DNA from: Clostridium sp.
GTDB lineage: Bacteria > Bacillota > Clostridia > Clostridiales > Clostridiaceae
Length of the DNA: 59,335 nt
Reading direction: 5' to 3'
NCBI RefSeq assembly: GCF_021372645.1
Contig: NZ_JAJFUC010000068.1
Span: forward strand, 1-59,335
Shown here: positions 26,866 to 34,793 of the stretch, in pieces
Position numbering within the stretch: the stretch's first letter is position 1
Layout: the number at the start of each line of letters is the position of its first letter
Translations under genes and position numbers: made by a program
Notes under the pieces: model-generated
Seen by the model: the letters and a program-made list of their open reading frames with translations, nothing else
Told to the model about the DNA's origin: nothing
The model's database searches: none

Positions 26866-26943
26866 GTGTATGTTTGGATTATAAGTATTTTCGTTGTAAT
26901 CATATATTTATTTATAGGCAAAAAAATCTACAATTACCAATAA
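26866..26943 (+). CDS. possible 25-aa membrane peptide
   Basis: GTG 26866 follows GAGGTAGGGG. The predicted peptide is almost one transmembrane helix (VYVWIISIFVVIIYLFIG) with a basic tail GKKIYNY. It lies 62 bases before the DUF5808 gene. It may be a small membrane protein or the detached N terminus of the next gene. Confidence 0.35.
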   Translation: MYVWIISIFVVIIYLFIGKKIYNYQ

Positions 26944-27005
26944 AACTGAAACAATATATAATCAAAAGCGAAGTAATTGCTATCTGTTAGTAATTTATAA
27001 AAAAA

Positions 27006-27245
27006 TTGGACAACAACTATAGAAAGAGAGATTTAAGTATAGTAAAAAGGAAATGGACAAAAGAAGAAATTAAAGATTACAGAAAAATGAAAGGTATTTT
27101 TTTCTACTGTAATAAGGAGGATTCCAATTTTCTTGTTCCAAAGGCATACGGAATTGGATGGACAGTCAACTGGGCAAACCCAATTTCGTGGATTTTTGCT
27201 TTGGCGGTTATTGGTATTATTGTTTTGCGTGTATTTTTTACGTGA
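27006..27245 (+). CDS. DUF5808 membrane protein, 79 aa
   Basis: The pattern RKWTKEEIKDYRKMKGIFFYCNKED... (shortened here: FFYCNKEDSNFLVPK, then GIGWTVNWANP) is the DUF5808 core, followed by a C-terminal membrane helix. The frame opens at TTG 27006, for which there is no clear ribosome binding site; no ATG is in frame before residue 28. This, and the membrane peptide just upstream, suggest the gene may be truncated or split. Confidence 0.7.
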   Translation: MDNNYRKRDLSIVKRKWTKEEIKDYRKMKGIFFYCNKEDSNFLVPKAYGIGWTVNWANPISWIFALAVIGIIVLRVFFT

Positions 27246-27345
27246 GTTAAATGAACAAATTAGTTGCAAAAATATATTCTATAATTAATTTAAAGAGAAG
27301 TGTTTTTATATTTCATTTATGTATGAAGGGCAGTGAGAAGCAATA

Positions 27346-28413
27346 ATGAATAAATCAAAATTTTACCCAATTATCATGGCGTTATTAGCATCAATTTTAT
27401 TTGGAGCAAGTGCTCCTATAACAAAAATACTTTTAGGTCAAATTGAACCCATTCCTCTTGCTTCACTTTTATATCTCGGTAGTGGATTGGGTTTGTTAGT
27501 TTTTCAGATTATTAACTTAATAATAAAAAAACAAGTGATAAATGAAGCACCTTTGAAGAAAAAGGATTTTATATGGCTCTTTGGTGCAATTATTTCAGGG
27601 GGAATTATAGCACCTATTATTCTGTTAAGCAGTCTTAAAACAACTCCTGCTTCAACTGCTTCACTGTTGTTAAATTTTGAAGGAGTTGCAACTACGATAA
27701 TTGCAATAATCTTTTTTAAAGAAAATGCAGGAAAACAAATTTTAAGTGCTGTAGTATTAATTACGCTTGCAAGTATTGTTTTATCATGGGATTTAAAAAA
27801 TCAATGGGGATTTTCAATAGGTTCTTTAGGAATAATTTTGGCTTGTTTTTGTTGGGGAATTGACAATAATTTTACAAGGAATATTTCCTCGAAAAATCCA
27901 TTTTCTATTGTTACAATAAAAGGAATTATAGCAGGTTCATTTTCTCTTATTTTATCTATAATACTAAAAAATCAAATCCCAGACTTGAAAGTTATAATAA
28001 TAGCTATGATTATTGGATTTTTTTGCTATGGTTTAAGTATTGTATTATTTGTATTTGCTATGAGAGATTTAGGAAGCACAAGAACCAGTGCATTATTTGG
28101 AACTGCTCCATTTATTGGTTCTGTTTTATCTTTAATTTTATTAGGTGATATTCCGAGTAATATGTTTTTTATATCATTACCTATTATGATTATTGGAGCA
28201 GTGCTTTTACTAAAGGAAGAACATCAGCATAATCATATACATGAAGTAATTGAACATGAGCATAGACATAATCATAATGATGGACACCATGGTCATGAAC
28301 ATTCTGCTGAGCAGATTAGTGTAAAGGATTATCACTCACACTTACATACGCACACGGTAATAGAACATAATCATCAACATTCACCAGATATTCATCATAG
28401 ACATGTACATTGA
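27346..28413 (+). CDS. DMT-superfamily transporter with His-rich tail
   Basis: 355 aa. Two EamA repeats give ten membrane helices (about 1-285), starting with ALLASILFGASAPITKILL. The last 65 residues are soluble and contain about 23 His in HxH and HH patterns (EHEHRHNHNDGHHGHEH and similar). That tail suggests the carrier binds and perhaps exports a divalent metal such as Ni, Co or Zn, or stores it; the family otherwise moves metabolites. Start ATG 27346 after GCAGTGAG. Regulated alone as far as can be seen. Confidence 0.88.
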   Translation: MNKSKFYPIIMALLASILFGASAPITKILLGQIEPIPLASLLYLGSGLGLLVFQIINLIIKKQVINEAPLKKKDFIWLFGAIISGGIIAPIILLSSLKTTPASTASLLLNFEGVATTIIAIIFFKENAGKQILSAVVLITLASIVLSWDLKNQWGFSIGSLGIILACFCWGIDNNFTRNISSKNPFSIVTIKGIIAGSFSLILSIILKNQIPDLKVIIIAMIIGFFCYGLSIVLFVFAMRDLGSTRTSALFGTAPFIGSVLSLILLGDIPSNMFFISLPIMIIGAVLLLKEEHQHNHIHEVIEHEHRHNHNDGHHGHEHSAEQISVKDYHSHLHTHTVIEHNHQHSPDIHHRHVH

Positions 28414-28511
28414 TTTTTAAAGCATAATATCTCAAAAGTATTTTTGATTTTAATTTGGAATATTCTTTTATTGTGAATTTATAAGTTGTTTTATAATTGG
28501 GGGGAAATAAA

Positions 28512-28844
28512 ATGAAAAAGCGCTTGAAAATAATTTGTATTGTCTTAGCAGTAATACTATCAGGTTTTATATTATGTTATGTTGGTTTTTTAGCACCTTA
28601 TAATTTAAAGGATTTAACCAGAATAGATATTCAAAGTTTTAGTAAATCTCATGCTGGGGAGCTAAGTGAATACTTTGATAACTATACAGTAAGCAAAGTA
28701 AAATATTTAGGTAATGAGTCTTATGAAGTATTTACAGATAAGGGTGAATTTATAGTAATTGCTGATTATTCTGACAACGACCTTTGGAAGTATAAAATAT
28801 TTAAGTATGATGATGAATACCAGTATTTTTCAAATCGTATGTAA
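28512..28844 (+). CDS. small membrane-anchored extracytoplasmic protein, 110 aa
   Basis: GGGGGG six bases upstream places the start at ATG 28512. MKKRLK followed by a hydrophobic stretch (about 7-28, IICIVLAVILSGFILCYVGF) is an uncleaved signal anchor. The rest (about 80 residues) is a small soluble domain with YLGNESYEVFTDKGEFIVI, which looks like a beta meander. Not recognised. Confidence 0.65.
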   Translation: MKKRLKIICIVLAVILSGFILCYVGFLAPYNLKDLTRIDIQSFSKSHAGELSEYFDNYTVSKVKYLGNESYEVFTDKGEFIVIADYSDNDLWKYKIFKYDDEYQYFSNRM

Positions 28845-28930
28845 TGTTTTTGAGTTCACCATCTTCTTAAAGTGTGTCACAATGGTAATTTATGGCGAAT
28901 GCTATTTATATAACAGGGAGGAAATAACTT

Positions 28931-29527
28931 ATGACGGAAAAAGAAAAAATGCTAACTGGAAAAACATATAAATCATTTGATGAAGAACTATTAGGAGAAC
29001 GTCAATATGCAAAAGAAATGATATTTGAATTTAATTCCTTACGTCCAAGTGAAATTGAAAAGCGAAATGAAATTATAAAAAAATTATTTAGTAAGGTTAG
29101 TGATAATTTCTTTATAGAGCCACCATTTAGATGTGACTATGGGTATAATATTTCTATTGGAGAAAATTTTTATACTAACTACAATTGCACTATTTTAGAC
29201 TGTGCGAAGGTTACAATTGGAGATAATGTTTTGTTTGCACCAAACGTAAGCCTTTTTACAGCAGGTCATCCAATTCATTTTGAACCACGAAATGCAGGAA
29301 TTGAATATGCTTTTCCTATTACTATAGGGGATAATGTCTGGATAGGAGGCGGTGTTATTGTAAATCCGGGAATTACTATTGGTGATAATGTAGTGATTGG
29401 TTCTGGTAGTGTTGTAACTAAAGATATTCCATCTAATTCTATAGCAGTAGGTAATCATTGTAAAGTAATACGAGAAATCATTGATGAGGACAAAAAATAC
29501 TACTTTAAAAACTTTAAAATTGAATGA
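28931..29527 (+). CDS. maltose/galactoside-type O-acetyltransferase
   Basis: 198 aa, family length. The N-terminal Mac domain (MLTGKTYKSFDEEL) is followed by a left-handed beta helix of hexapeptide repeats (about 70-180: IGDNVLFAPNVSLFTAGHP, IGDNVWIGGGVIVNPG, IGDNVVIGSGSVV). The catalytic His is in TAGHPIHF. The enzyme acetylates a sugar or related acceptor with acetyl-CoA. GGGAGGA precedes ATG 28931. Confidence 0.93.
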   Translation: MTEKEKMLTGKTYKSFDEELLGERQYAKEMIFEFNSLRPSEIEKRNEIIKKLFSKVSDNFFIEPPFRCDYGYNISIGENFYTNYNCTILDCAKVTIGDNVLFAPNVSLFTAGHPIHFEPRNAGIEYAFPITIGDNVWIGGGVIVNPGITIGDNVVIGSGSVVTKDIPSNSIAVGNHCKVIREIIDEDKKYYFKNFKIE

Positions 29528-29651
29528 ATAACTTAGATGTGAGATGTGAATATAATTTTTGGTTCATATAGTGCACAAAATTCTAAATTGTGGCACAGCA
29601 GTAATAATCTTATACGCAGATTAATCATGTTAGATGAAGGAGGTAAAAAAA

Positions 29652-30458
29652 GTGAAACTAAAAGTTTTAGTAGATAACAATACATACATTGACCAATATT
29701 ATTGTGGTGAACCTGCTGTTTCATATTATATTGAAGATGAAGATATTAGATTATTATTAGATGTAGGATATTCTGATTTATTTATTAAAAACTCAAATGC
29801 GTTAGGCATAGATTTAGAAAATGTAACTACTATTGTTATTTCACATGGTCATGATGACCACACAAGAGGATTAAAATACTATTTTGAACAAAATAATAAA
29901 AATAATGTTTCTATTATTGCTCACCCAGATACATTTAAAGAAAAGGTGATAGGCAATTTAAAAATTTGTTCTCCTATTTTACAAGAAGAACTAAAAGAAA
30001 AATGCAATCTAATTCTTTCGAAAGAACCTAAAAAAGTTAGCAAACATATAACTTTTTTAGGGGAAATACCACAAATAAATAATTTTGAGAATAGAAAATC
30101 TATTGGTAAACAAATTGTTGATAAAACTTTAATGGATGATTATGTTATGGATGATACAGCACTTGTATATAAAAGTGAAAATGGTATTTATATTATTACA
30201 GGATGTTCTCATAGTGGAATATGCAATATAATAGAATATGCAAAACAAGTATGTAAAGATAATAGAGTATTAGGAATTATAGGAGGATTTCATTTATTTG
30301 AAGTAACTGAACAGGTTAATAGAACTATAGATTATCTAAAAAAGAACAACATAAAGGAATTATATCCTTGCCATTGTACTTCATTTGTTGTTAAAGCAGA
30401 AATACATAAATCTTTGCCAGTTAAAGAAGTTGGCGTAGGGTTAGAAATAAACTGGTAA
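29652..30458 (+). CDS. metallo-beta-lactamase-fold hydrolase, DHPS-like group
   Basis: 268 aa. AAGGAGG at about 29636 decides for the start GTG 29652 over the in-frame ATG 29634. SHGHDDHTRG (near 65-74) is the HxHxDH metal motif. The later TGCSHSGICNIIEYA and IGGFHLFE blocks match the group named after 7,8-dihydropterin-6-methyl-4-aminobenzene phosphate synthase. The true substrate in bacteria of this group is uncertain. Confidence 0.88.
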   Translation: MKLKVLVDNNTYIDQYYCGEPAVSYYIEDEDIRLLLDVGYSDLFIKNSNALGIDLENVTTIVISHGHDDHTRGLKYYFEQNNKNNVSIIAHPDTFKEKVIGNLKICSPILQEELKEKCNLILSKEPKKVSKHITFLGEIPQINNFENRKSIGKQIVDKTLMDDYVMDDTALVYKSENGIYIITGCSHSGICNIIEYAKQVCKDNRVLGIIGGFHLFEVTEQVNRTIDYLKKNNIKELYPCHCTSFVVKAEIHKSLPVKEVGVGLEINW

Positions 30459-30538
30459 AGGCATAAAAAATATATATTATGGATTATAGTTATATTATTA
30501 CAATAGGCAATCTTCTAATTTTACTAAGGAGTGATTAA

Positions 30539-30793
30539 ATGCAAAATATAGATTTGATAGCATTAAAAGGAAAAATATTTAGACATTTTAAGGGTGACTT
30601 GTATTTGCTTATAGATATGGCAGAGCATACAGAAACAGGAGAAAAAGTGGTTATATATAAAGCACTATATGGAGATTGTGGGGTATATGCAAGACCTATT
30701 AATATATTTCTAAGTGAAGTAGATAAGATGAAATATCCTAATGTTACACAGAAATATAGGTTTGAACCAGTAATTATTAAGAGCATTAAGTAG
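30539..30793 (+). CDS. DUF1653 protein
   Basis: 84 aa. GKIFRHFKGDLYLLIDMAEH, then VIYKALYGDCGVYARP and YRFEPV, is the DUF1653 core; the whole protein is the domain. AAGGAG precedes ATG 30539. Family function unknown. Confidence 0.92.
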   Translation: MQNIDLIALKGKIFRHFKGDLYLLIDMAEHTETGEKVVIYKALYGDCGVYARPINIFLSEVDKMKYPNVTQKYRFEPVIIKSIK

Positions 30794-30873
30794 TACACCT
30801 TCTTTGGGCAATTTTAATGGTAATTAATTACAAAAATACTTTAAGTTGTAGTAGTAACAGAGGAGGAATAAGC

Positions 30874-31353
30874 ATGGTACAGATTTATGATGATAGATAC
30901 AAGCAAGAGGTTCTTGAGTTAATTTTACATGTTCAAAATGTAGAATATGGGGTTGACCTCAGCATTGAAGACCAACCTGATATTTTGGATATAATTAAGA
31001 ATTATATAAATGATGACGGGTGTTTTTGGATTGCATTAAATGAGCATGGTAAAGTAATAGGGTCAATAGGTTTGCAAAGGAAAAGTGAGAAAGTAGCAGT
31101 ATTGAAAAAATTCTTTGTTTACAACGAGTATAGAGGAAAAGAGCATGGTGTGGGTGCGTTACTTTACAATTATTTGTTAAGTTTTGCAAAGGAAAGAGGG
31201 ATATCTATAATAATTTTAGATACTCCATCAGTAGCTACAAGGTCACATAGTTTTTATAAAAAGGTAGGATTTAAAGAAATAACTAAAGACGATTTGCCAA
31301 TCTCATATGATTATCCTGATAGAAACTCAATATTATTTCTACTGGACATATAA
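30874..31353 (+). CDS. GNAT-family acetyltransferase
   Basis: 159 aa from ATG 30874, chosen because AGGAGG lies just upstream; the frame is open further, to 30817. Motif A is FVYNEYRGKEHGVGALLYNYL (split here as YRGKEHGVGALL, near residues 85-96) with the acetyl-CoA loop; ARSHSFYKKVGF-like TRSHSFYKKVGF (near 127) is motif B. The acceptor is unknown. Confidence 0.9.
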   Translation: MVQIYDDRYKQEVLELILHVQNVEYGVDLSIEDQPDILDIIKNYINDDGCFWIALNEHGKVIGSIGLQRKSEKVAVLKKFFVYNEYRGKEHGVGALLYNYLLSFAKERGISIIILDTPSVATRSHSFYKKVGFKEITKDDLPISYDYPDRNSILFLLDI

Positions 31354-31413
31354 TAGCAATTGAATTTATTTAAGTTAATACATAATAAGTTATAACTATT
31401 TTTATAAACTATA

Positions 31414-31442
31414 TTGACAAGCTATGGTAAATATTATAAAAT
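31414..31442 (+). promoter_or_regulatory. consensus sigma-A promoter of a small RNA gene
   Basis: TTGACA (31414-31419), 17 bases, TAAAAT (31437-31442). It is the best promoter match in the window, and no coding region starts within 430 bases downstream. Confidence 0.85.
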
Positions 31443-31448
31443 AAATCC

Positions 31449-31626
31449 ATAATTTAATTAAAGATTAGCAATGCTGGTCTTGTTTTAGAAATTTTATAGA
31501 AATTGAATATGGTGAAACAAAAAATGTTTCAATAGATTTTTTAATGATGCACAACCAGTGCGTCTAAATCCAAAATCACCATAAACAAACTATAAATATA
31601 AAATTTCTAAAGCAAGACCTTTTTTT
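31449..31626 (+). ncRNA. structured small RNA with its own promoter and terminator
   Basis: Predicted transcript of about 178 nt. The 3' half is closed by a 23-bp stem (31476-31498 with 31597-31619, one G-U pair) that runs into seven T. Inside, TATGGTGA (31508-31515) pairs with TCACCATA (31576-31583). That encloses hairpins TGAAACA / TGTTTCA (31513-31531, partly exclusive with the former) and GATGCAC-AACCA-GTGCGTC (31546-31564). The design resembles an RNA with a multi-branched core on a long stem. I do not recognise it as a known class; retron-like msr/msd RNA was considered, but no reverse transcriptase is encoded nearby. Confidence 0.68.
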
Positions 31627-31888
31627 GTTCTTTGAAAATTGCACAGCGTCAGAACTTATGCCAAGGGCTGTAGAGAGTTTTGAGCATTTAGATAGTCTCT
31701 CATCTGACTTTAATAAGGATGATGGGAGCAGGGAATTCGCAACAATTATAAAGCATTAAAATCACTTAATATATTGTCAATGGAGAAGAAGGTTTAATAA
31801 AAATAGAAGTAGATTATTAGATAAATGAGGAATTAAAAAGATTAAAGTTAAAAATACAAAAATATTAAATAAAAGGATGGGATATGTT
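31627..31888 (+). other. gap with possible coding remnant
   Basis: From about 31632 to 31759 one frame is open for about 42 codons and includes ATG 31658 (ENCTASELMPRAVESF and further). It has no ribosome binding site and may be the tail of a deleted gene. Nothing else was seen. Confidence 0.3.
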
Positions 31889-32644
31889 ATGGAAGAATTA
31901 GAAACAAGATATTTAGAATATGATGATAATACATGGGTTGGAAGAGGAAATGATAAGAGAATTGCATTTAAGACCTATATAAAAGTAGACAAGATATATA
32001 CTGAAAAATTAGAAGTCATTAGAAAGGTTTTAAATGTATATTTTAAGGAAAAAGAAAAGAGACAAGAATTTAACCTTAAAATGTTTTTAGACTGCTTTGA
32101 TTATTATGGGATTGAAGTTAAGATTGAAAATCATCTTACAAAGGCAGAGCATTTTAATTTTGTTATCAATAATAAAGAAAGTTTTGAAACAGAGCTGGGA
32201 CTTTTAGAAACTAAAGATTCGTATTTCTTAAACATAAAATTAATATGTATGAAAAAAGCAAATGTATTATGTGAAGAAAACGGAATTTCTAAAGGTGAAA
32301 TAATATTAAGAAGTTTTAAAGTAAATGATTCAAATAAGTTTCAGGCATATATCAAAGTTAATAAAAATAGAGAAGACGAAAATAAAAAATCATATTTCAT
32401 ATTGAAAAAAATATTTTGCTATACTCAAGGGAATGGAACTTCATTTTTGTGTTTAGAAAAACAAATGGAGGAATATTACAATTATGAATTTAAGTTTTCT
32501 AAAATTTATAAAAAAGATGAGGAAGCATATAACAAATTAATAAAGTATGCTGGTAAATTTGAGATTAGACCAACATTAATTGATTCATATTCTGAAGCAA
32601 AACTAATATTGGAGTTTGTCTCTGATAAAAGAAGAGGATATTGA
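31889..32644 (+). CDS. hypothetical protein, 251 aa
   Basis: The open frame begins at 31877, but AAGGATGG then lies at the right distance from ATG 31889. The protein is basic and soluble with many Lys and Phe; it contains segments such as FNLKMFLDCFDYYGIEVKI and FILKKIFCYTQGNG. No motif is recognised. It follows the small RNA gene by 260 bases on the same strand. Confidence 0.6.
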   Translation: MEELETRYLEYDDNTWVGRGNDKRIAFKTYIKVDKIYTEKLEVIRKVLNVYFKEKEKRQEFNLKMFLDCFDYYGIEVKIENHLTKAEHFNFVINNKESFETELGLLETKDSYFLNIKLICMKKANVLCEENGISKGEIILRSFKVNDSNKFQAYIKVNKNREDENKKSYFILKKIFCYTQGNGTSFLCLEKQMEEYYNYEFKFSKIYKKDEEAYNKLIKYAGKFEIRPTLIDSYSEAKLILEFVSDKRRGY

Positions 32645-32803
32645 AAGCTATAAAAATAATATGTATAAATATTTTATAGTATAAAAAACATGAATGACAG
32701 GAGAAATCTGTTAAGTTGATTGGTTTATACTATGTATAGAAGGAATATTAATAGAACACAAATAATAGATATAGTGCATAAATATAGTTATAAAATCTCA
32801 CCT

Positions 32804-32841
32804 CCTCCAGTATAACATAATATCAAGAATAACACTGGAGG
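32804..32841 (+). promoter_or_regulatory. hairpin that hides a ribosome binding site
   Basis: CCTCCAGT (32804-32811) pairs perfectly with ACTGGAGG (32834-32841), which contains the ribosome binding site of the gene at 32851. The loop is 22 nt. Opening by heat, a ligand, a protein or a small RNA would be needed for efficient translation. Confidence 0.65.
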
Positions 32842-32850
32842 TAGTTAATT

Positions 32851-33321
32851 ATGTCAAAGAAAACAATGAATAAAAATGCACAAGAAGAGTTCTTAAGGTT
32901 AACTTTAAGTGAACAAATAGAACTACTAAATAATAAAATTTCAACTGGTGGCACTGAAGCTATATCAGATTTAGGATTTAGTTATACATGGGTCACGGGA
33001 AAAATGGCAGAGCAAGGCTGTTTCTACGTAGCATCCATTAAGAAGTTTATAAAAGAAGATATAGCAAGCTCTTTTACAGACAAAGAAGTAGCAGTATTAA
33101 GAGCTATGATACAAGATTATGATAAGTTTAAAAATGCTAAATCTGATATAAGAATGAGTGCAGGAACTTGTGGAGAAAAACTTACCACGAGAAGTATAAC
33201 ATTAGATTCGCAGATTAATTTAGATTGGAATAAATTCTGTAAAAATAATTCTTTTGTTTCTAACAAAGATTTAGTGAGTTATGCACTAAAGAGTTTTATG
33301 TCAAAATACGGAGAGAGCTAA
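32851..33321 (+). CDS. HTH plus RHH-like DNA-binding protein
   Basis: 156 aa. The N-terminal part (LTLSEQIELLNNKISTGG... then AISDLGFSYTWVTGKMAEQG) has the layout of a helix-turn-helix family seen in Firmicutes plasmids and phages. The C-terminal part (RSITLDSQINLDWNKFCKN, KDLVSYALKSFMSKYG) reads as a ribbon-helix-helix dimer domain. I infer a transcription regulator or a partition/replication accessory. Its ribosome binding site GGAGGT is trapped in the hairpin at 32804-32841, so output is probably controlled after transcription. Confidence 0.65.
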   Translation: MSKKTMNKNAQEEFLRLTLSEQIELLNNKISTGGTEAISDLGFSYTWVTGKMAEQGCFYVASIKKFIKEDIASSFTDKEVAVLRAMIQDYDKFKNAKSDIRMSAGTCGEKLTTRSITLDSQINLDWNKFCKNNSFVSNKDLVSYALKSFMSKYGES

Positions 33322-33491
33322 AGAGCAAAGCTCTTTGGCTCTCAGGATAAAGGGGTAAGTTAGAATTAAGGGATGCAGAATTAGGTGTATAGAATTAAGA
33401 AGGGAAGAATTAAAGAATTCAGGATTAAGGGATAAGGGTTCAATTGAAAATATATTTATTATATGAAGATAAACATTATACAAAATATGTA

Positions 33492-33520
33492 TTTACATAA
33501 TGTTTATTTAATGGTAAAAT
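33492..33520 (+). promoter_or_regulatory. sigma-A promoter of leader/sRNA
   Basis: TTTACA (33492-33497), 17 bases, TAAAAT (33515-33520). The core is nearly the same as the promoter at 20434. GGATTAAGGGATAAGGG lies about 55 bases upstream. Confidence 0.75.
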
Positions 33521-33526
33521 ATAATA

Positions 33527-33668
33527 AATAATTTAATATTGAATTAGTTCATAAAGGGCTTAGTACATGAATGTGTATTCACGATTGTAATAAGAGTTTG
33601 TTATTTAAAGGAAAAGACTATTAGAGTGTTAATAGTCTATATTTAATTAACAAGCTCTTATTTTTTTT
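33527..33668 (+). ncRNA. structured leader or small RNA before the four-helix genes
   Basis: A 21-bp stem (33589-33609 with 33642-33662; one G-U pair, one mismatch) encloses a perfect hairpin GACTATTA / TAATAGTC (33616-33637) and ends in eight T. It is terminator-shaped. The first four-helix gene starts 25 bases after the T-tract, so this is either an attenuating leader or an independent RNA of about 140 nt. Confidence 0.65.
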
Positions 33669-33692
33669 ATTAAAAATAAGGAGAAAAGAGAT

Positions 33693-34022
33693 ATGGAGAA
33701 TTACTCTGTTAAAGACTTTAGAAGTCTTATTGTTTACAAAAGAACCTTGGAATTATATAAGGTTGCAACTACAAATGAAGATTATGATGAATCTAATAGA
33801 TTTAAGATAAAAAAAGCAATTAGCAGGATTGCACAATATATTGCTAAAAGTACAGGAGATTGCTTATACCTTAATTCCGTCATCTATGACCTGAATAAGG
33901 CTCTAAAGTGGACTTACGAAGCAGACAAGCTGTTAAAGACTAAAGTTGAAAAGAATGAACTATCACAAATTAGAAAAATGGTTTTTGGATTAAAAAAGAA
34001 AATGGAGGAAGTAAAGAAATGA
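33693..34022 (+). CDS. four-helix-bundle protein (Avd/S23-like), 109 aa
   Basis: The start VKDFRSLIVYKRTLELYKV matches the DFR-L--Y---L start of the S23/Avd-like four-helix family, and the pattern of four amphipathic helices fits. It lacks the usual central SEGVAAQICEG-type block and is more divergent than its neighbour. AAGGAG precedes ATG 33693. The stop overlaps the next start by four bases (ATGA), so the pair is made together, possibly as a mixed oligomer. Avd itself is an RNA/reverse-transcriptase-binding pentamer in diversity-generating retroelements; none is seen here. Confidence 0.7.
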   Translation: MENYSVKDFRSLIVYKRTLELYKVATTNEDYDESNRFKIKKAISRIAQYIAKSTGDCLYLNSVIYDLNKALKWTYEADKLLKTKVEKNELSQIRKMVFGLKKKMEEVKK

Positions 34023-34456
34023 AGACAATTATAGATGCTGAAACTGATTATTTAGAGGAATTAGAAGAAAAAGATATTATAATTAAAGATTTCAGAAAGC
34101 TTAAAGCCTATCAGCTAAGTTTGAAATTTATTAAACAATGTTTAGAAGTAATAAATTCATTGCCACCTTGCGAGGAATATATACTGAAACAGCAGTTATT
34201 GCGCGCAAGTGAGGGCGTGGCCGCCCAGATATGTGAAGGAAATTCGCAGTTATATAAAAAGCGAGAGGTATCATTTATGTCTATTGCGATAGGAAGTCTA
34301 TGTGAGAGTCAATGCCATTTAGATATAGCTCTTATTAATGGGTATATAACAAAAGAGATGCATGCTGAAATTGAAGCTACTGCAATTGAAATCAAGAAAT
34401 TATTAGTTACGTATATTAGAAATCTATTAAGTTCTGGAGATGCGGTCAAAAGTTAA
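34019..34456 (+). CDS. four-helix-bundle protein (S23/Avd-like), 145 aa
   Basis: Residues about 22-140 match the four-helix family: IKDFRKLKAYQLSLKF, LKQQLLRASEGVAAQICEGN (near 55-74) and EVSFMSIAIGSLCESQCHL. An N-terminal 20-residue acidic extension precedes. The codons around 34200-34225 (GCGCGCAAGTGAGGGCGTGGCC) are locally GC-rich. Family members bind RNA or scaffold other proteins. It is followed by a hairpin and then by five tandem 184-bp structured repeats, an arrangement I do not know from described systems. Confidence 0.85.
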   Translation: MKTIIDAETDYLEELEEKDIIIKDFRKLKAYQLSLKFIKQCLEVINSLPPCEEYILKQQLLRASEGVAAQICEGNSQLYKKREVSFMSIAIGSLCESQCHLDIALINGYITKEMHAEIEATAIEIKKLLVTYIRNLLSSGDAVKS

Positions 34457-34460
34457 AAAA

Positions 34461-34491
34461 TGCATGATAGGTAGTAAATATCTATCATGCA
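34461..34491 (-). terminator. 10-bp hairpin, T-tract on minus strand
   Basis: TGCATGATAG (34461-34470) and CTATCATGCA (34482-34491) pair perfectly, flanked by six A on each side. Only the minus strand reads stem then T-run, so it would stop a leftward transcript from the repeat array; on the plus strand it is just a stem after the four-helix genes. Confidence 0.6.
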
Positions 34492-34596
34492 AAAAATAAG
34501 TACAAAAAGTCGGTCGTATAACTATTTTTATAATTCTTTTAATTATCAATGTTAATTATAAAAATCCCACTTCACATATTAAATTATAGTTAAGAC

Positions 34597-34631
34597 TATC
34601 AATTACTATTCCTCCGGGTAACTAATTGATA
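34597..34631 (+). ncRNA. hairpin with C-rich loop
   Basis: TATCAATTA (34597-34605) pairs with TAATTGATA (34623-34631). The 17-nt loop contains TTCCTCCGGG, an exposed anti-ribosome-binding-site sequence like the C-rich loops of Gram-positive small RNAs. On the other strand the loop holds GGAGGAA. No promoter is obvious. Confidence 0.4.
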
Positions 34632-34793
34632 AACATTGAAATATTAAAGAGTTAAATAGAAAAGAACTTGTGTTATATAAGTAATGTTATTTATATAATT
34701 ACAATTTCAAGATTTAGAATATATAAATCTAAAGAGCTAAGTTACTGATAAGTTGTTATCACAAACCTAAGTGAGTTGATATCATAAACCAAA

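Noticed and set aside
31414-31626. Retron msr/msd RNA
   Set aside because: No reverse transcriptase gene in the window and no typical branching-G/inverted end pattern could be assigned.
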